In this document: positions 8,065 through 15,855 of the stretch, one piece after another
Position numbering within the stretch: the stretch's first letter is position 1
Layout: the number at the start of each line of letters is the position of its first letter
Assembly: GCF_002112505.1 (NCBI RefSeq)
Contig: NZ_NEHW01000011.1
Coordinates: 124,001 to 188,000 of the forward strand
DNA from: Pseudomonas sp. R28(2017)
GTDB taxonomy: Bacteria > Pseudomonadota > Gammaproteobacteria > Pseudomonadales > Pseudomonadaceae
Direction: 5' to 3'
DNA: 64,000 nucleotides
Translations under genes and position numbers: made by a program
Notes under the pieces: generated by a model
Database searches by the model: none
The model's input: only the letters and a program-made list of their open reading frames with translations
Told to the model about the DNA's origin: nothing

Positions 8065-10017
8065 ATGACGACCGCCTTCGCCCACCTGTTCGAACCCCTG
8101 CAGATCCGCGGCAAACGCCTGAAGAACCGCATCATGTCGACCGGCCACGACACCTGCCTGCCCACCGACAACCTGGTCAACGACAAGCTCATCGCCTACC
8201 AGCGCGCCCGCGCCGCCGGCGGTGTCGGCCTGATCGTGCTGCAGGTGGCCGGGGTGCATGACAGTGCCCGCTACACCTCGCACGTGCTGATGGCCACCGA
8301 CGACGCCTGCATCGACGGCTACCGGCGCCTGGCCGAGGCCTGCCACGCCCATGGCACCGTGGTGCTGTCGCAGCTGTTTCACCCGGGGCGGGAGATCATG
8401 GAATCGGCGGACGGCCTGCTGGCGGTGGCCTACTCGGCCTCGTCGGTGCCCAACGAGCGCTTCCGGGTGATGCCGCGCGCGCTGGACCAGGCGATGATCG
8501 ACGAGATCGTCCAGGGCTATGCCAGCGCTGCCCGGCGCCTGCACCAGGCCGGCCTGGACGGTGTCGAGGTGGTGGCCAGCCATGGCTACCTGCCGGCGCA
8601 GTTCCTCAACCCGCGGGTCAACCAGCGCAACGACGGCTACAACGGCGAGCTGGAACAGCGCCTGCGCTTTCTGCGCGAAGTGCTGGCCGCAGTCAGGGCG
8701 GCCACCGACGAGCAGTTCATCGTCGGCCTGCGCATCAGCGCCGACGAGCGCGACAGCGAGGGCCTGAGCGAAGACGAATCGCTCGCCGCCGCCCAGGCCC
8801 TGCAGGATCAGGTCGATTACCTGCACATCGTCGCCGGCACCTCGGCGTCGCTGGGTGGCGCCGTGCATATCGTGCCGCCCATGGCCATCGCCCCGGCCTA
8901 CCTGGCGCGCGAGGCCGGCACCTTCAAGCAGCACCTGCACATCCCGCTGTTCGTCACCGGGCGCATCAACCAGCCGCAGGAAGCCGAACTGATCCTAGCG
9001 CGTGGCCAGGCCGACGTGTGTGGCATGACCCGCGCACTGATCTGCGACCCGCAGATGCCGGCCAAGACCGAGCGCGGCCAGGTCGAAGACGTGCGCGCCT
9101 GCATTGCCTGCAACCAGGCCTGCATCGGCCACTTCCACCGGGGGCTGCCGATCTCCTGCATCCAGCACCCGGAAACCGGCCGCGAACTGCAGTACGAAAC
9201 CCCGGTTCCGGTGACCGTGCGCAAGCGCATCCTGGTGGCCGGTGGCGGCCCGGCCGGCATGAAGGCCGCAGCCGTTGCCGCGGCCCGTGGGCATGACGTC
9301 ACACTGTACGAAGCCAGTACACAACTCGGCGGCCAGATACAGCTCGCCCAGCTGCTGCCCCGGCGCAGCGAATTCGGCGGTGCCAGCACCAATCTGCAGC
9401 GGGAGATGGAACTGGCAGGCGTACGCGTAGTACGTAATACGCGGGTAGACCGCGCACTGGTCGAGCGCGAACGCCCCGACCTGGTGATTGCCGCCACTGG
9501 CGCCACGCCATATTGGCCAACGTTCGAGCGCAGCGGCGAGTTGCAGGTCGTGGATGCCTGGCAGGTGCTGCGCAACGAGGTCAGCCTGGGCCGTTCGGTA
9601 CTGGTGATCGACTGGCGCAGCGACTGGATCGGCCCCGGCATCGCCGAGCGCCTGGTTCGCGATGGCCACCAGGTGCAGCTGGCCGTGAACGGCACTCATT
9701 GCGGCGAAAGCCTGCCGCTGTACGTGCGCGACCAGCTGGCCGGTGAGCTGCACCGCCTGGGCATCCCGATCACGCCCTATGCCCGCCTGTACGGCAGCGA
9801 CGACAACACCGTGTACCTGCAGCACACTGCCAGCGGTGAGCCGATGATCTTCGAAGGCATCGACAGCCTGGTGCTGTGCCTTGGCCATCAACCGCAAGAC
9901 ACCCTGGCAGCGGAACTGGCCGGCCTGGTGGAGGTACGGCGCATCGGCGACTGCCTGGCACCACGCACGGTCGAAGAGGCCATCCACGATGGCCTGACAG
10001 TTGCCTGGGCGCTCTGA
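8065..10017 (+). CDS. Fe-S flavin oxidoreductase (old yellow enzyme / dienoyl-CoA reductase-dehydrogenase family)
   Basis: A 650-residue multidomain flavoenzyme. Residues 1-335 form an FMN-binding TIM barrel of the old yellow enzyme type (FEPLQIRGKRLKNRIM start, SQLFHPGRE near 102, SHGYLPAQFLNP near 172). Residues 346-365 carry a full Cys-x2-Cys-x3-Cys-x11-Cys 4Fe-4S motif (C346, C349, C353, C365). Residues 388-650 form an FAD/NAD(P)-binding Rossmann part opening VAGGGPAG at 391-398. This layout is shared with 2,4-dienoyl-CoA reductase, trimethylamine and histamine dehydrogenases. It is followed by the XRE-cupin regulator. It differs clearly from the second such enzyme at 45808-47844. Substrate unknown. 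Confidence 0.85.
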   Translation: MTTAFAHLFEPLQIRGKRLKNRIMSTGHDTCLPTDNLVNDKLIAYQRARAAGGVGLIVLQVAGVHDSARYTSHVLMATDDACIDGYRRLAEACHAHGTVVLSQLFHPGREIMESADGLLAVAYSASSVPNERFRVMPRALDQAMIDEIVQGYASAARRLHQAGLDGVEVVASHGYLPAQFLNPRVNQRNDGYNGELEQRLRFLREVLAAVRAATDEQFIVGLRISADERDSEGLSEDESLAAAQALQDQVDYLHIVAGTSASLGGAVHIVPPMAIAPAYLAREAGTFKQHLHIPLFVTGRINQPQEAELILARGQADVCGMTRALICDPQMPAKTERGQVEDVRACIACNQACIGHFHRGLPISCIQHPETGRELQYETPVPVTVRKRILVAGGGPAGMKAAAVAAARGHDVTLYEASTQLGGQIQLAQLLPRRSEFGGASTNLQREMELAGVRVVRNTRVDRALVERERPDLVIAATGATPYWPTFERSGELQVVDAWQVLRNEVSLGRSVLVIDWRSDWIGPGIAERLVRDGHQVQLAVNGTHCGESLPLYVRDQLAGELHRLGIPITPYARLYGSDDNTVYLQHTASGEPMIFEGIDSLVLCLGHQPQDTLAAELAGLVEVRRIGDCLAPRTVEEAIHDGLTVAWAL

Positions 10018-10056
10018 GCCAGTCAATACTGCGGCTTTCCCGATGGACCGAAGCGC

Positions 10057-10659
10057 ATGAGCCAACAGCCCCAGATTCCGCCCGCCGCCGAAGATGGCGG
10101 CGCCGCGCCGCAGTTCCTCGGCGGCCGCATTCGCGGCCTGCGCAAGCGCCGCGGCATGACCCTGGCGGAGCTGGCGGCACACAGCGAGCTGACCGCCGGC
10201 TACATCAGCCAGCTGGAGCGCAACCTGTCATACCCGTCGATCCCGGCGCTGTTCAACATCGCCCGCAGCCTCGGCGTGACCATCCAGTGGTTCTTCGCCA
10301 GCGAAGCCACCACCGCCCCCGAAGACCAGGGTTACGTGGTGCGGCGCAACAGCCGGCTTAGCGTGCATTACGAGGATGGCATCGTCGACCAGCTGCTCAC
10401 CCCGCAACCCAACCGTCAACTGGAGATGCTGCACTCGCGCTTTCCGCCGGGCACCTACAGCCAGCAGAGCTACAGCCATGAGGGTGACGAAGCGGGTTAT
10501 GTGCTGTCGGGCAGCTTCGAGGTGTGGGTGGGTGAGCGCCACTTCCTGCTGGGCGAAGGCGACAGCTTCAGCTTCTCCAGCCAGGAGCCGCACCGCTATG
10601 GCAACCCTGGCGAAGTGGACGCCGTGGTGATCTGGGTGATCACCCCGCCAACATTTTGA
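10057..10659 (+). CDS. XRE-family regulator with C-terminal cupin domain
   Basis: A 200-residue cytoplasmic regulator. The helix-turn-helix is at about residues 24-75 (IRGLRKRRGMTLAELAAHS ... GYISQLERNLSYPS), followed by a cupin at about 120-195 (YSHEGDEAGYVLSGSFEVWVGE, GEGDSFSFSSQEPHRYGNPG). This XRE-cupin layout is common among regulators of polyamine and amine catabolism (PuuR-like). It lies 39 bases downstream of the flavin oxidoreductase and is probably cotranscribed with it. The 25-bp palindrome at 7985-8009 is its likely operator. The ligand is presumably the substrate of the neighbouring enzymes, but that is inference. Confidence 0.88.
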   Translation: MSQQPQIPPAAEDGGAAPQFLGGRIRGLRKRRGMTLAELAAHSELTAGYISQLERNLSYPSIPALFNIARSLGVTIQWFFASEATTAPEDQGYVVRRNSRLSVHYEDGIVDQLLTPQPNRQLEMLHSRFPPGTYSQQSYSHEGDEAGYVLSGSFEVWVGERHFLLGEGDSFSFSSQEPHRYGNPGEVDAVVIWVITPPTF

Positions 10660-10741
10660 AAAGAACTGCCTGCTGGCCCCGTAACATCGTTGACTGCAAT
10701 TACGGTCTACTGTGTCTTTCGGACTTTCCAGGAGCACAACG

Positions 10742-11056
10742 ATGAACAATATCCTGATCATTGGCACCGGCATCGCCGGCCCATGGAGCGCCCTGAGCGC
10801 CATCCGCCAACTGAACCTGCAGGGCCAGCGGGACGCCCAGGTCACCTTGCTGGCACCCCAGACCGAACTGCAACAGCCGTTCACCGGCAGCAACCTGTGC
10901 CTGGTACGCGGCACGACCTCGCATGTCGACACCGCCAGCCGGCGCGTCCACTACCGCACCCCGTCCGGCACCCGCTGCAGCCTGCCCTATGATCGGCTGA
11001 TCGCGGCACAACTGTGGCCCTGCCACGCAAACGCAACCAGCCCGGCATGCAGCTGA
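10742..11056 (+). pseudogene. Remnant of a pyridine-nucleotide-disulphide/NADH dehydrogenase-like FAD oxidoreductase
   Basis: The 104-residue frame starts with a good AGGAG site and an intact FAD-binding Rossmann start, MNNILIIGTGIAGPWSALSA (GxGxxG). A later stretch ending LPYDRLIAA looks like the middle of NDH-2-like oxidoreductases. Those enzymes are 350-430 residues; here residues between the first beta-alpha-beta unit and the PYDRL region are missing, and the reading frame degenerates after LPYDRLIAA (QLWPCHANATSPACS) and stops. I read this as an internally deleted, 3'-decayed gene. It is just upstream of yghU but unlikely to be functional. Confidence 0.6.
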
Positions 11057-11160
11057 CGCCCGCGCCCGATGCATTTGCGCTTTTCTCCGAACCCGTGGCA
11101 TAGATGCAGGTCAACGTCATTGACGTGGTCGCTTTCGCGTTTTTCAAGGAGAACCTGTGC

Positions 11161-12000
11161 ATGAGCAAGCCCCCGTATGTCCCGCCCAAGGTCTGGCGCA
11201 ACGATGCCGCGTCCGGCGGCCAGTTCGCCAGCATCAACCGGCCGATTGCCGGGCCGACCCATGACAAGGAACTGCCGGTCGGCAAGCACCCGCTGCAGCT
11301 GTACTCCCTGGCCACGCCCAACGGCGTCAAGGTCACCATCCTTCTTGAAGAACTGCTCGCCCTGGGCCACCGCGGCGCCGAGTACGACGCCTGGCTGATC
11401 CGCATCGGGGACGGCGACCAGTTCTCCAGCGGCTTCGTCGAGGTCAACCCCAACTCGAAGATCCCCGCCCTGCTCGACCGCAGCGTCGAGCCACCGGTGC
11501 GGGTGTTCGAATCCGGCTCGATCCTGCTGCACCTGGCGGAAAAGTTCGGCGCCTTGCTGCCCAAGACCCCGGCCGCACGCACCGAAAGCCTGAACTGGCT
11601 GTTCTGGCAGATGGGTTCAGCGCCCTACCTGGGCGGCGGTTTCGGCCACTTCTACGTGTATGCGCCAGAAAAATTCGAATACGCCATCAACCGCTTCACC
11701 ATGGAAGCCAAGCGCCAACTCGACGTGCTGGAACGCCGCCTGGCGGTCAGCCGCTACCTTGGCGGCGACGAATACAGCATCGCCGACATCGCCGTGTGGC
11801 CATGGTACGGCCAACTGGTGCGCGGCAACCTGTATGGTGCGGCCGAGTTCCTGGCAGTGGATGAATACCCGCACGTGCAGCGCTGGGCCGAGGAGATCGC
11901 CCAACGCCCGGCCGTACAGCGCGGCACCCGGGTCAACCGCACCTGGGGCGACGAGGCCAGCCAGGTGCCCGAGCGGCATTCGGCGGCCGACCTGGACTGA
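11161..12000 (+). CDS. yghU: YghU-type glutathione-dependent disulphide-bond oxidoreductase
   Basis: A 279-residue cytoplasmic glutathione S-transferase relative of the Nu class, which reduces organic peroxides and disulphides using two glutathione molecules. The thioredoxin-like domain is at about 40-125 (HPLQLYSLATPNGVKVTILLEELLALG, NPNSKIPALLD, RVFESGSILLHLAEKFG) and the helical domain is C-terminal (GGGFGHFYVYAPEKFEYAINRF, IADIAVWPWYG). The characteristic N-terminal extension with VWRNDAASGGQFASINRPIAG is present. AAGGAG precedes the ATG at 11161; further in-frame residues back to 11104 lack a ribosome site. Length and motifs match E. coli YghU. Confidence 0.93.
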   Translation: MSKPPYVPPKVWRNDAASGGQFASINRPIAGPTHDKELPVGKHPLQLYSLATPNGVKVTILLEELLALGHRGAEYDAWLIRIGDGDQFSSGFVEVNPNSKIPALLDRSVEPPVRVFESGSILLHLAEKFGALLPKTPAARTESLNWLFWQMGSAPYLGGGFGHFYVYAPEKFEYAINRFTMEAKRQLDVLERRLAVSRYLGGDEYSIADIAVWPWYGQLVRGNLYGAAEFLAVDEYPHVQRWAEEIAQRPAVQRGTRVNRTWGDEASQVPERHSAADLD

Positions 12001-12002
12001 GG

Positions 12003-12042
12003 GCAACGGGGCCGCTGCGCGGCCCCGACAATGCCCCGTTGC
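12003..12042 (+). terminator. GC-rich hairpin after yghU
   Basis: CGGGGCCGC / GCGGCCCCG form a 9-bp stem at 12007-12027. An alternative longer pairing of GCAACGGGG with CCCCGTTGC (12003-12042) is mutually exclusive with it. No T-run follows on the plus strand, so termination is uncertain. Confidence 0.4.
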
Positions 12043-12136
12043 AAAAAACCATTTCTGCGGCGCAAACCTCCCTCCCCCGATCCCTTCTTGTACACTCCTC
12101 GCACTAGCCCCAACCTGCACAAATTTTGGTGAAAGC

Positions 12137-13840
12137 ATGATCGAGGTAACCGAGGTTTCCATTGCCGAGCTGCGCGACGCGCTCGAAACCGGCCGCACGA
12201 CGGCGGTCGAGCTGGTCAAGGCCTACCTGGCACGCATCGACGCCTACGACGGCGCCGACACCGCCACCGCGCTGAACGCCGTGGTCGTGCGCAACCCTGA
12301 GGCGCTCAAGGAAGCCGAGGCCTCCGACGCCCGCCGCGCCAAGGGCCAGCCCCTGAGCCCGCTGGATGGCATCCCCTACACCGCCAAGGACAGCTACCTG
12401 GTCAAGGGCCTGACGGCCGCGTCCGGCAGCCCGGCGTTCAAGGACCTGGTCGCCCAGCGCGACGCCTTCACCATCGAGCGCCTGCGCGCCGCCGGTGCCG
12501 TGTGCCTGGGCAAGACCAACATGCCACCGATGGCCAATGGCGGCATGCAGCGTGGCGTCTACGGCCGCGCCGAAAGCCCGTACAACGCCAAGTACCTGAC
12601 CGCCCCGTTCGCCTCCGGCTCGTCGAATGGCGCCGGCACCGCCACTGCGGCCAGCTTCAGCGCCTTCGGCCTGGCCGAGGAAACCTGGTCGAGCGGCCGC
12701 GGCCCGGCTTCGAACAATGGCCTGTGCGCCTACACCCCGTCGCGTGGCGTGATCTCGGTACGCGGCAACTGGCCGCTGACCCCGACCATGGACGTGGTGG
12801 TGCCATACGCCCGGACCATGGCCGACCTGCTGGAAATCCTCGACGTGGTGGTTGCCGACGATGCCGACAAGCGCGGCGACCTGTGGCGCCTGCAGCCTTG
12901 GGTACCGATCCCGGCCGCCTCCTCGGTGCGCCCGGCGTCCTACCTTGACCTGGCCGTCGACGCCGGCGCGCTCAAGGGCAAGCGTTTTGGCGTACCGCGC
13001 ATGTACATCAACAAGGACGAAGCCGCCGGCACCGCCGAGAAGCCTGGCATCGGCGGCCCGACCGGCCAGCGCATCAATACCCGCGACAGCGTCATCGCCC
13101 TGTGGCAGCAGGCCCGTCAGGCCCTGGAAGCAGCTGGCGCCGAAGTGCTGGAAGTCGACTTCCCGCTGGTGTCCAACTGCGAAGGCGACCGCCCGGGCGC
13201 GCCAACGGTTTACAACCGCGGCATCGTCAGCAAGGAATTCCTGCATGACGAACTGTGGGAGCTGTCGGGCTGGGGCTTCGACGACTTCCTGCGTGCCAAC
13301 GATGACCCGAAACTCAACCGCCTGGCCGACGTCGACGGCCCGCAGATCTTCCCGCACGACCCGGGCACCCTGCCCAACCGTGAGGACGACCTGGCCGCCG
13401 GCATGGATGAATACGTCAACATGGCCAAGCGCGGCCTGAAGACCTGGGACCAGATCGAGACCCTGCCCGACGGCCTGCGCGGGCTGGAAAAGACCCGCAA
13501 GATGGACCTCGAAGACTGGATGGACGCGCAAGGCCTGGACGCCGTGCTGTTCCCGACCGTGGCCGACGTCGGCCCGGCCGATGCCGACGTCAACCCGGCA
13601 TCGGCGGACATCGCCTGGAGCAACGGCATCTGGGTGGCCAACGGTAACCTGGCCATCCGTCACCTGGGCGTGCCGACCGTGACCGTGCCGATGGGCGTGA
13701 TGGCCGATATCGGCATGCCAGTGGGGCTGACCTTTGCCGGCAAGGCGTACAGCGACAATGCGCTGCTGAGCTTCGGCGCGGCCTTCGAGGCCACCGGCTC
13801 GCGCCGGATGATTCCGCCGCGCACCCCAGCCTTGGGCTGA
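12137..13840 (+). CDS. Amidase, amidase-signature family
   Basis: A 567-residue hydrolase of the Ser-cisSer-Lys amidase-signature family. The catalytic Lys is K84 (GIPYTAKDSY), the Ser-rich loop is at about 160-172 (FASGSSNGAGTAT), and the nucleophile loop EETWSSGRGPAS places the likely nucleophile at S186. The loop departs from the common GTDTGGSIRxPA pattern, as in some plant and Pseudomonas amidases. The frame extends upstream into yghU, but the ATG at 12137 is chosen because the homologous N-terminus (IEVTEVSIAELRDALETG) begins there; GGTGAAAG is a weak ribosome site. No signal peptide. It is monocistronic and followed by a REP pair. Substrate unknown. Confidence 0.88.
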   Translation: MIEVTEVSIAELRDALETGRTTAVELVKAYLARIDAYDGADTATALNAVVVRNPEALKEAEASDARRAKGQPLSPLDGIPYTAKDSYLVKGLTAASGSPAFKDLVAQRDAFTIERLRAAGAVCLGKTNMPPMANGGMQRGVYGRAESPYNAKYLTAPFASGSSNGAGTATAASFSAFGLAEETWSSGRGPASNNGLCAYTPSRGVISVRGNWPLTPTMDVVVPYARTMADLLEILDVVVADDADKRGDLWRLQPWVPIPAASSVRPASYLDLAVDAGALKGKRFGVPRMYINKDEAAGTAEKPGIGGPTGQRINTRDSVIALWQQARQALEAAGAEVLEVDFPLVSNCEGDRPGAPTVYNRGIVSKEFLHDELWELSGWGFDDFLRANDDPKLNRLADVDGPQIFPHDPGTLPNREDDLAAGMDEYVNMAKRGLKTWDQIETLPDGLRGLEKTRKMDLEDWMDAQGLDAVLFPTVADVGPADADVNPASADIAWSNGIWVANGNLAIRHLGVPTVTVPMGVMADIGMPVGLTFAGKAYSDNALLSFGAAFEATGSRRMIPPRTPALG

Positions 13841-13858
13841 TACCAGCAGGGCCGCTTT

Positions 13859-13953
13859 GCGGCCCATTCGCGGGCAAGCCCGCTCCCACAGGGTTTGCGC
13901 AGTGCCGAGGCCTGTGCAGTACCTGTGGGAGCGGGCTTGCCCGCGAATGGGCC
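13859..13953. repeat. REP pair (BIME) between amidase and DauR-like gene
   Basis: Two inverted REP units, ATTCGCGGGCAAGCCCGCTC at about 13866 and GAGCGGGCTTGCCCGCGAAT at about 13930, bracket a 28-base spacer with extra pairing (GGCCCATT / AATGGGCC). Typical P. putida palindromic unit pair. Confidence 0.9.
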
Positions 13954-13984
13954 TGCAAAAGCGAATCGCAAAATTCAACTTAAT

Positions 13985-13998
13985 GTGTAAAATTACAC
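13985..13998. promoter_or_regulatory. Palindromic operator upstream of the DauR-like regulator
   Basis: GTGTAAAATTACAC has perfect 6-bp arms (GTGTAA / TTACAC) and lies 26 bases before the regulator start codon, where autoregulation would be expected. Confidence 0.5.
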
Positions 13999-14024
13999 CC
14001 AAAGTTGATTTTTGCGGGTATGCG

Positions 14025-14702
14025 ATGTCCCCTTCCGAAGAACGCCAGCTCACCCTCACCGTCCTCAAGGCCGCCATCCAGGCCTTGGGCAGCGTTGCCG
14101 CGCGCAACATGGAAATCCTCCTGCACGATCTCGACCATCCGGAACACTCCGTGGTGGCGATCGTCAATGGCCACCTCTCAGGCCGTGCAGTCGGCAGCCC
14201 GATCCTCGCCGCCCCAGAGCAGGACCAAGGTTTCAAGGCCCTGCTGCAGGCCAGTGCCGATCAGCAAGGCGCCGACCCCGTGGTAGTGCCCGACTACCCC
14301 ACCACCCTCAAGGGCCGTAGCTTGCGCAGCGCCACGGCGATCTTCCGCGACAGCAGCGGCCACCCGTTCGCCAGCCTGTGCGTCAATACCGACATCAGCG
14401 GCCTGGACGCCGCCATGGATTTTCTTCGCCAGCTGCAGCCACTTGGCGCTACGCCGGCCGAGGCGCCTGGCAGCGAGCCCGCCGACATGGCGCTGCTGAT
14501 GGGCGAGATCATCGAAGGCGCGCTGCAGCGCAGTGGCCAAGGGCGAATGAACAAACAGGCCAAGGTCGAGGCCGTGCGGGTGATGCAGGAACGTGGGCTG
14601 TTCATCGTCAAGGGCGGCGTGGAAAAAGCCGCTGCTGCCCTTGGCGTGACCCGTTACACCATTTACAACTACCTTGAGCAACTGCGCGGAGCGAGCCAAT
14701 GA
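14025..14702 (+). CDS. DauR/YheO-type regulator (PAS-like plus C-terminal HTH)
   Basis: A 225-residue transcription factor with an N-terminal YheO-like PAS domain (about 10-115: LTLTVLKAAIQALGSVAARNMEILLHDLDHPEHSVVAIVNGHLSGR) and a C-terminal helix-turn-helix of the DauR type (about 180-220: MQERGLFIVKGGVEKAAAALGVTRYTIYNYL). The founding DauR of P. aeruginosa represses D-arginine catabolism genes. Here the stop codon overlaps the start of a serine/threonine dehydratase (ATGA), so the regulator and enzyme are translationally coupled; the ligand is likely an amino acid handled by that enzyme. The start at 14025 is the first ATG after the REP region. It is not DauR itself by context. Confidence 0.85.
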   Translation: MSPSEERQLTLTVLKAAIQALGSVAARNMEILLHDLDHPEHSVVAIVNGHLSGRAVGSPILAAPEQDQGFKALLQASADQQGADPVVVPDYPTTLKGRSLRSATAIFRDSSGHPFASLCVNTDISGLDAAMDFLRQLQPLGATPAEAPGSEPADMALLMGEIIEGALQRSGQGRMNKQAKVEAVRVMQERGLFIVKGGVEKAAAALGVTRYTIYNYLEQLRGASQ

Positions 14703-15616
14703 CCCTGCACATTCACACCCCCCTGATCGAGTCCCGCCCGCTGTCGATGGCCGCCGGCGCTGCCGTGTGGCTCAAGCTCGACGCCTTGCAGCCCTGCGGT
14801 TCTTTCAAGCTGCGCGGTGTCGGCCATGCCTGCGAAGTCCACCACGCCCGCGGCGCGCGCCATTTCGTCTCGTCCTCGGGCGGCAATGCCGGGCTGGCCG
14901 TGGCGTATGCCGGGCGCAAGCTCGGGGTAGCAGTGACCGTGGTGGTGCCCGAGACCACTACCGAGCGGGCCAAAGAGCTGCTGTGCCTGGAACAGGCCAA
15001 GGTGGTGGTGCATGGCAGTTCCTGGCAGGAGGCCAACGAACTGGCGCAGACCCTGGTCGGCGAAGGCGATGCCTTCATCCACCCGTTCGACGACCCATTG
15101 CTGTGGACCGGGCATGCCAGCCTGGTCGATGAAGTCGCGGCAGCCGGGATCAAGCCGGATGCCGTGGTGTTGTCGGTGGGCGGCGGTGGTTTGCTCAGTG
15201 GTGTGGTCGAAGGACTGCAGCGCAATGGCTGGGGTGACGTGCCGGTGCTGGCTGTGGAGACCACAGGCGCCGCCTCACTGCATGCGGCCATGCAGGCCGG
15301 GCATACGGTGGAACTCGAACGCATCGCTTCGGTGGCCAGCTCGCTGGGCGCCAAGCGCGTGGCCGAACAAGCGCTGTCCTGTACCCGGCAGCATCCTGTG
15401 CAGAGCCACCTGGTCAGTGACCGGGCGGCGCTGGAGGCCTGCGAGCGGTTTCTGCTGGACCATCGGGTGCTGGTGGAGCCGGCGTGCGGAGCGGCGTTGG
15501 CGCTGGCTTATCAAGCGGATGCCCTGGCCAGTTACCAGAACGTACTGGTGGTGGTCTGTGGGGGGGCTACTGCCACGCTGGAGCAGATTCAGGCCTGGCT
15601 GAAGCAGGTCAATTGA
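14699..15616 (+). CDS. PLP-dependent serine/threonine dehydratase-like enzyme
   Basis: A 305-residue fold-type II PLP enzyme resembling mammalian-type L-serine dehydratase. The Schiff-base Lys is K37 in QPCGSFKLRG, the substrate loop SSSGGNAG is at about 58-65, and the phosphate-binding Gly loop VGGGGLLSG is at about 160-168. There is no ACT regulatory domain, so it is the short catabolic type that converts serine or threonine to pyruvate or 2-oxobutyrate with ammonia release. It overlaps the DauR-like gene by 4 bases and is probably controlled by it. Enantiomer and exact substrate are not decided by the sequence. Confidence 0.88.
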   Translation: MTLHIHTPLIESRPLSMAAGAAVWLKLDALQPCGSFKLRGVGHACEVHHARGARHFVSSSGGNAGLAVAYAGRKLGVAVTVVVPETTTERAKELLCLEQAKVVVHGSSWQEANELAQTLVGEGDAFIHPFDDPLLWTGHASLVDEVAAAGIKPDAVVLSVGGGGLLSGVVEGLQRNGWGDVPVLAVETTGAASLHAAMQAGHTVELERIASVASSLGAKRVAEQALSCTRQHPVQSHLVSDRAALEACERFLLDHRVLVEPACGAALALAYQADALASYQNVLVVVCGGATATLEQIQAWLKQVN

Positions 15617-15635
15617 TTGCTGCCTGCTCCGACCC

Positions 15636-15663
15636 CTTCGCGGCGGTTCGGCGCGAAGAGGCC
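15636..15663. repeat. Degenerate REP unit
   Basis: CTTCGC ... GCGAAG arms around GGCGGTTCGGC; a short relative of the variant REP units found at 18549, 34797 and 41369. Confidence 0.5.
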
Positions 15664-15666
15664 AGA

Positions 15667-15713
15667 ACAGGGAAATGAACATCGCTGTCATCAGGATGTT
15701 CATTTCCCCCTGT
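15667..15713 (+). promoter_or_regulatory. Long hairpin upstream of nspC
   Basis: Arms ACAGGG-AAATGAACATC and GATGTTCATTT-CCCCCTGT pair almost without mismatch over about 18 bp with a 12-base loop, about 140 bases before nspC. It could terminate the dehydratase transcript (weak, no T-run) or sit in the nspC leader as a regulatory structure. Confidence 0.5.
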
Positions 15714-15855
15714 ACTACTGCACCCACCACTGCCGAAACAATTCACCTGCAACCACCGCCGCGCAGACGAAATACACCATCCGCCCTTTCGATCTGCGGC
15801 AAGTGAAGGCACAATGCGGGTCTTTTTTTTGGCCGGCCTGGCCGGGGGCCTTTAA

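Noticed and set aside
12104-14236. 710-residue open frame on the minus strand opposite the amidase and DauR-like genes
   Set aside because: It mirrors a confidently assigned gene in a GC-rich genome, has no domain likeness and a low-complexity His/Gly/Ala/Arg composition typical of antisense shadows. The same applies to the long opposite-strand frames at 22944-24710, 20160-21404, 28846-30438, 35695-36975, 43894-45753, 45772-47271 and 51736-53517.
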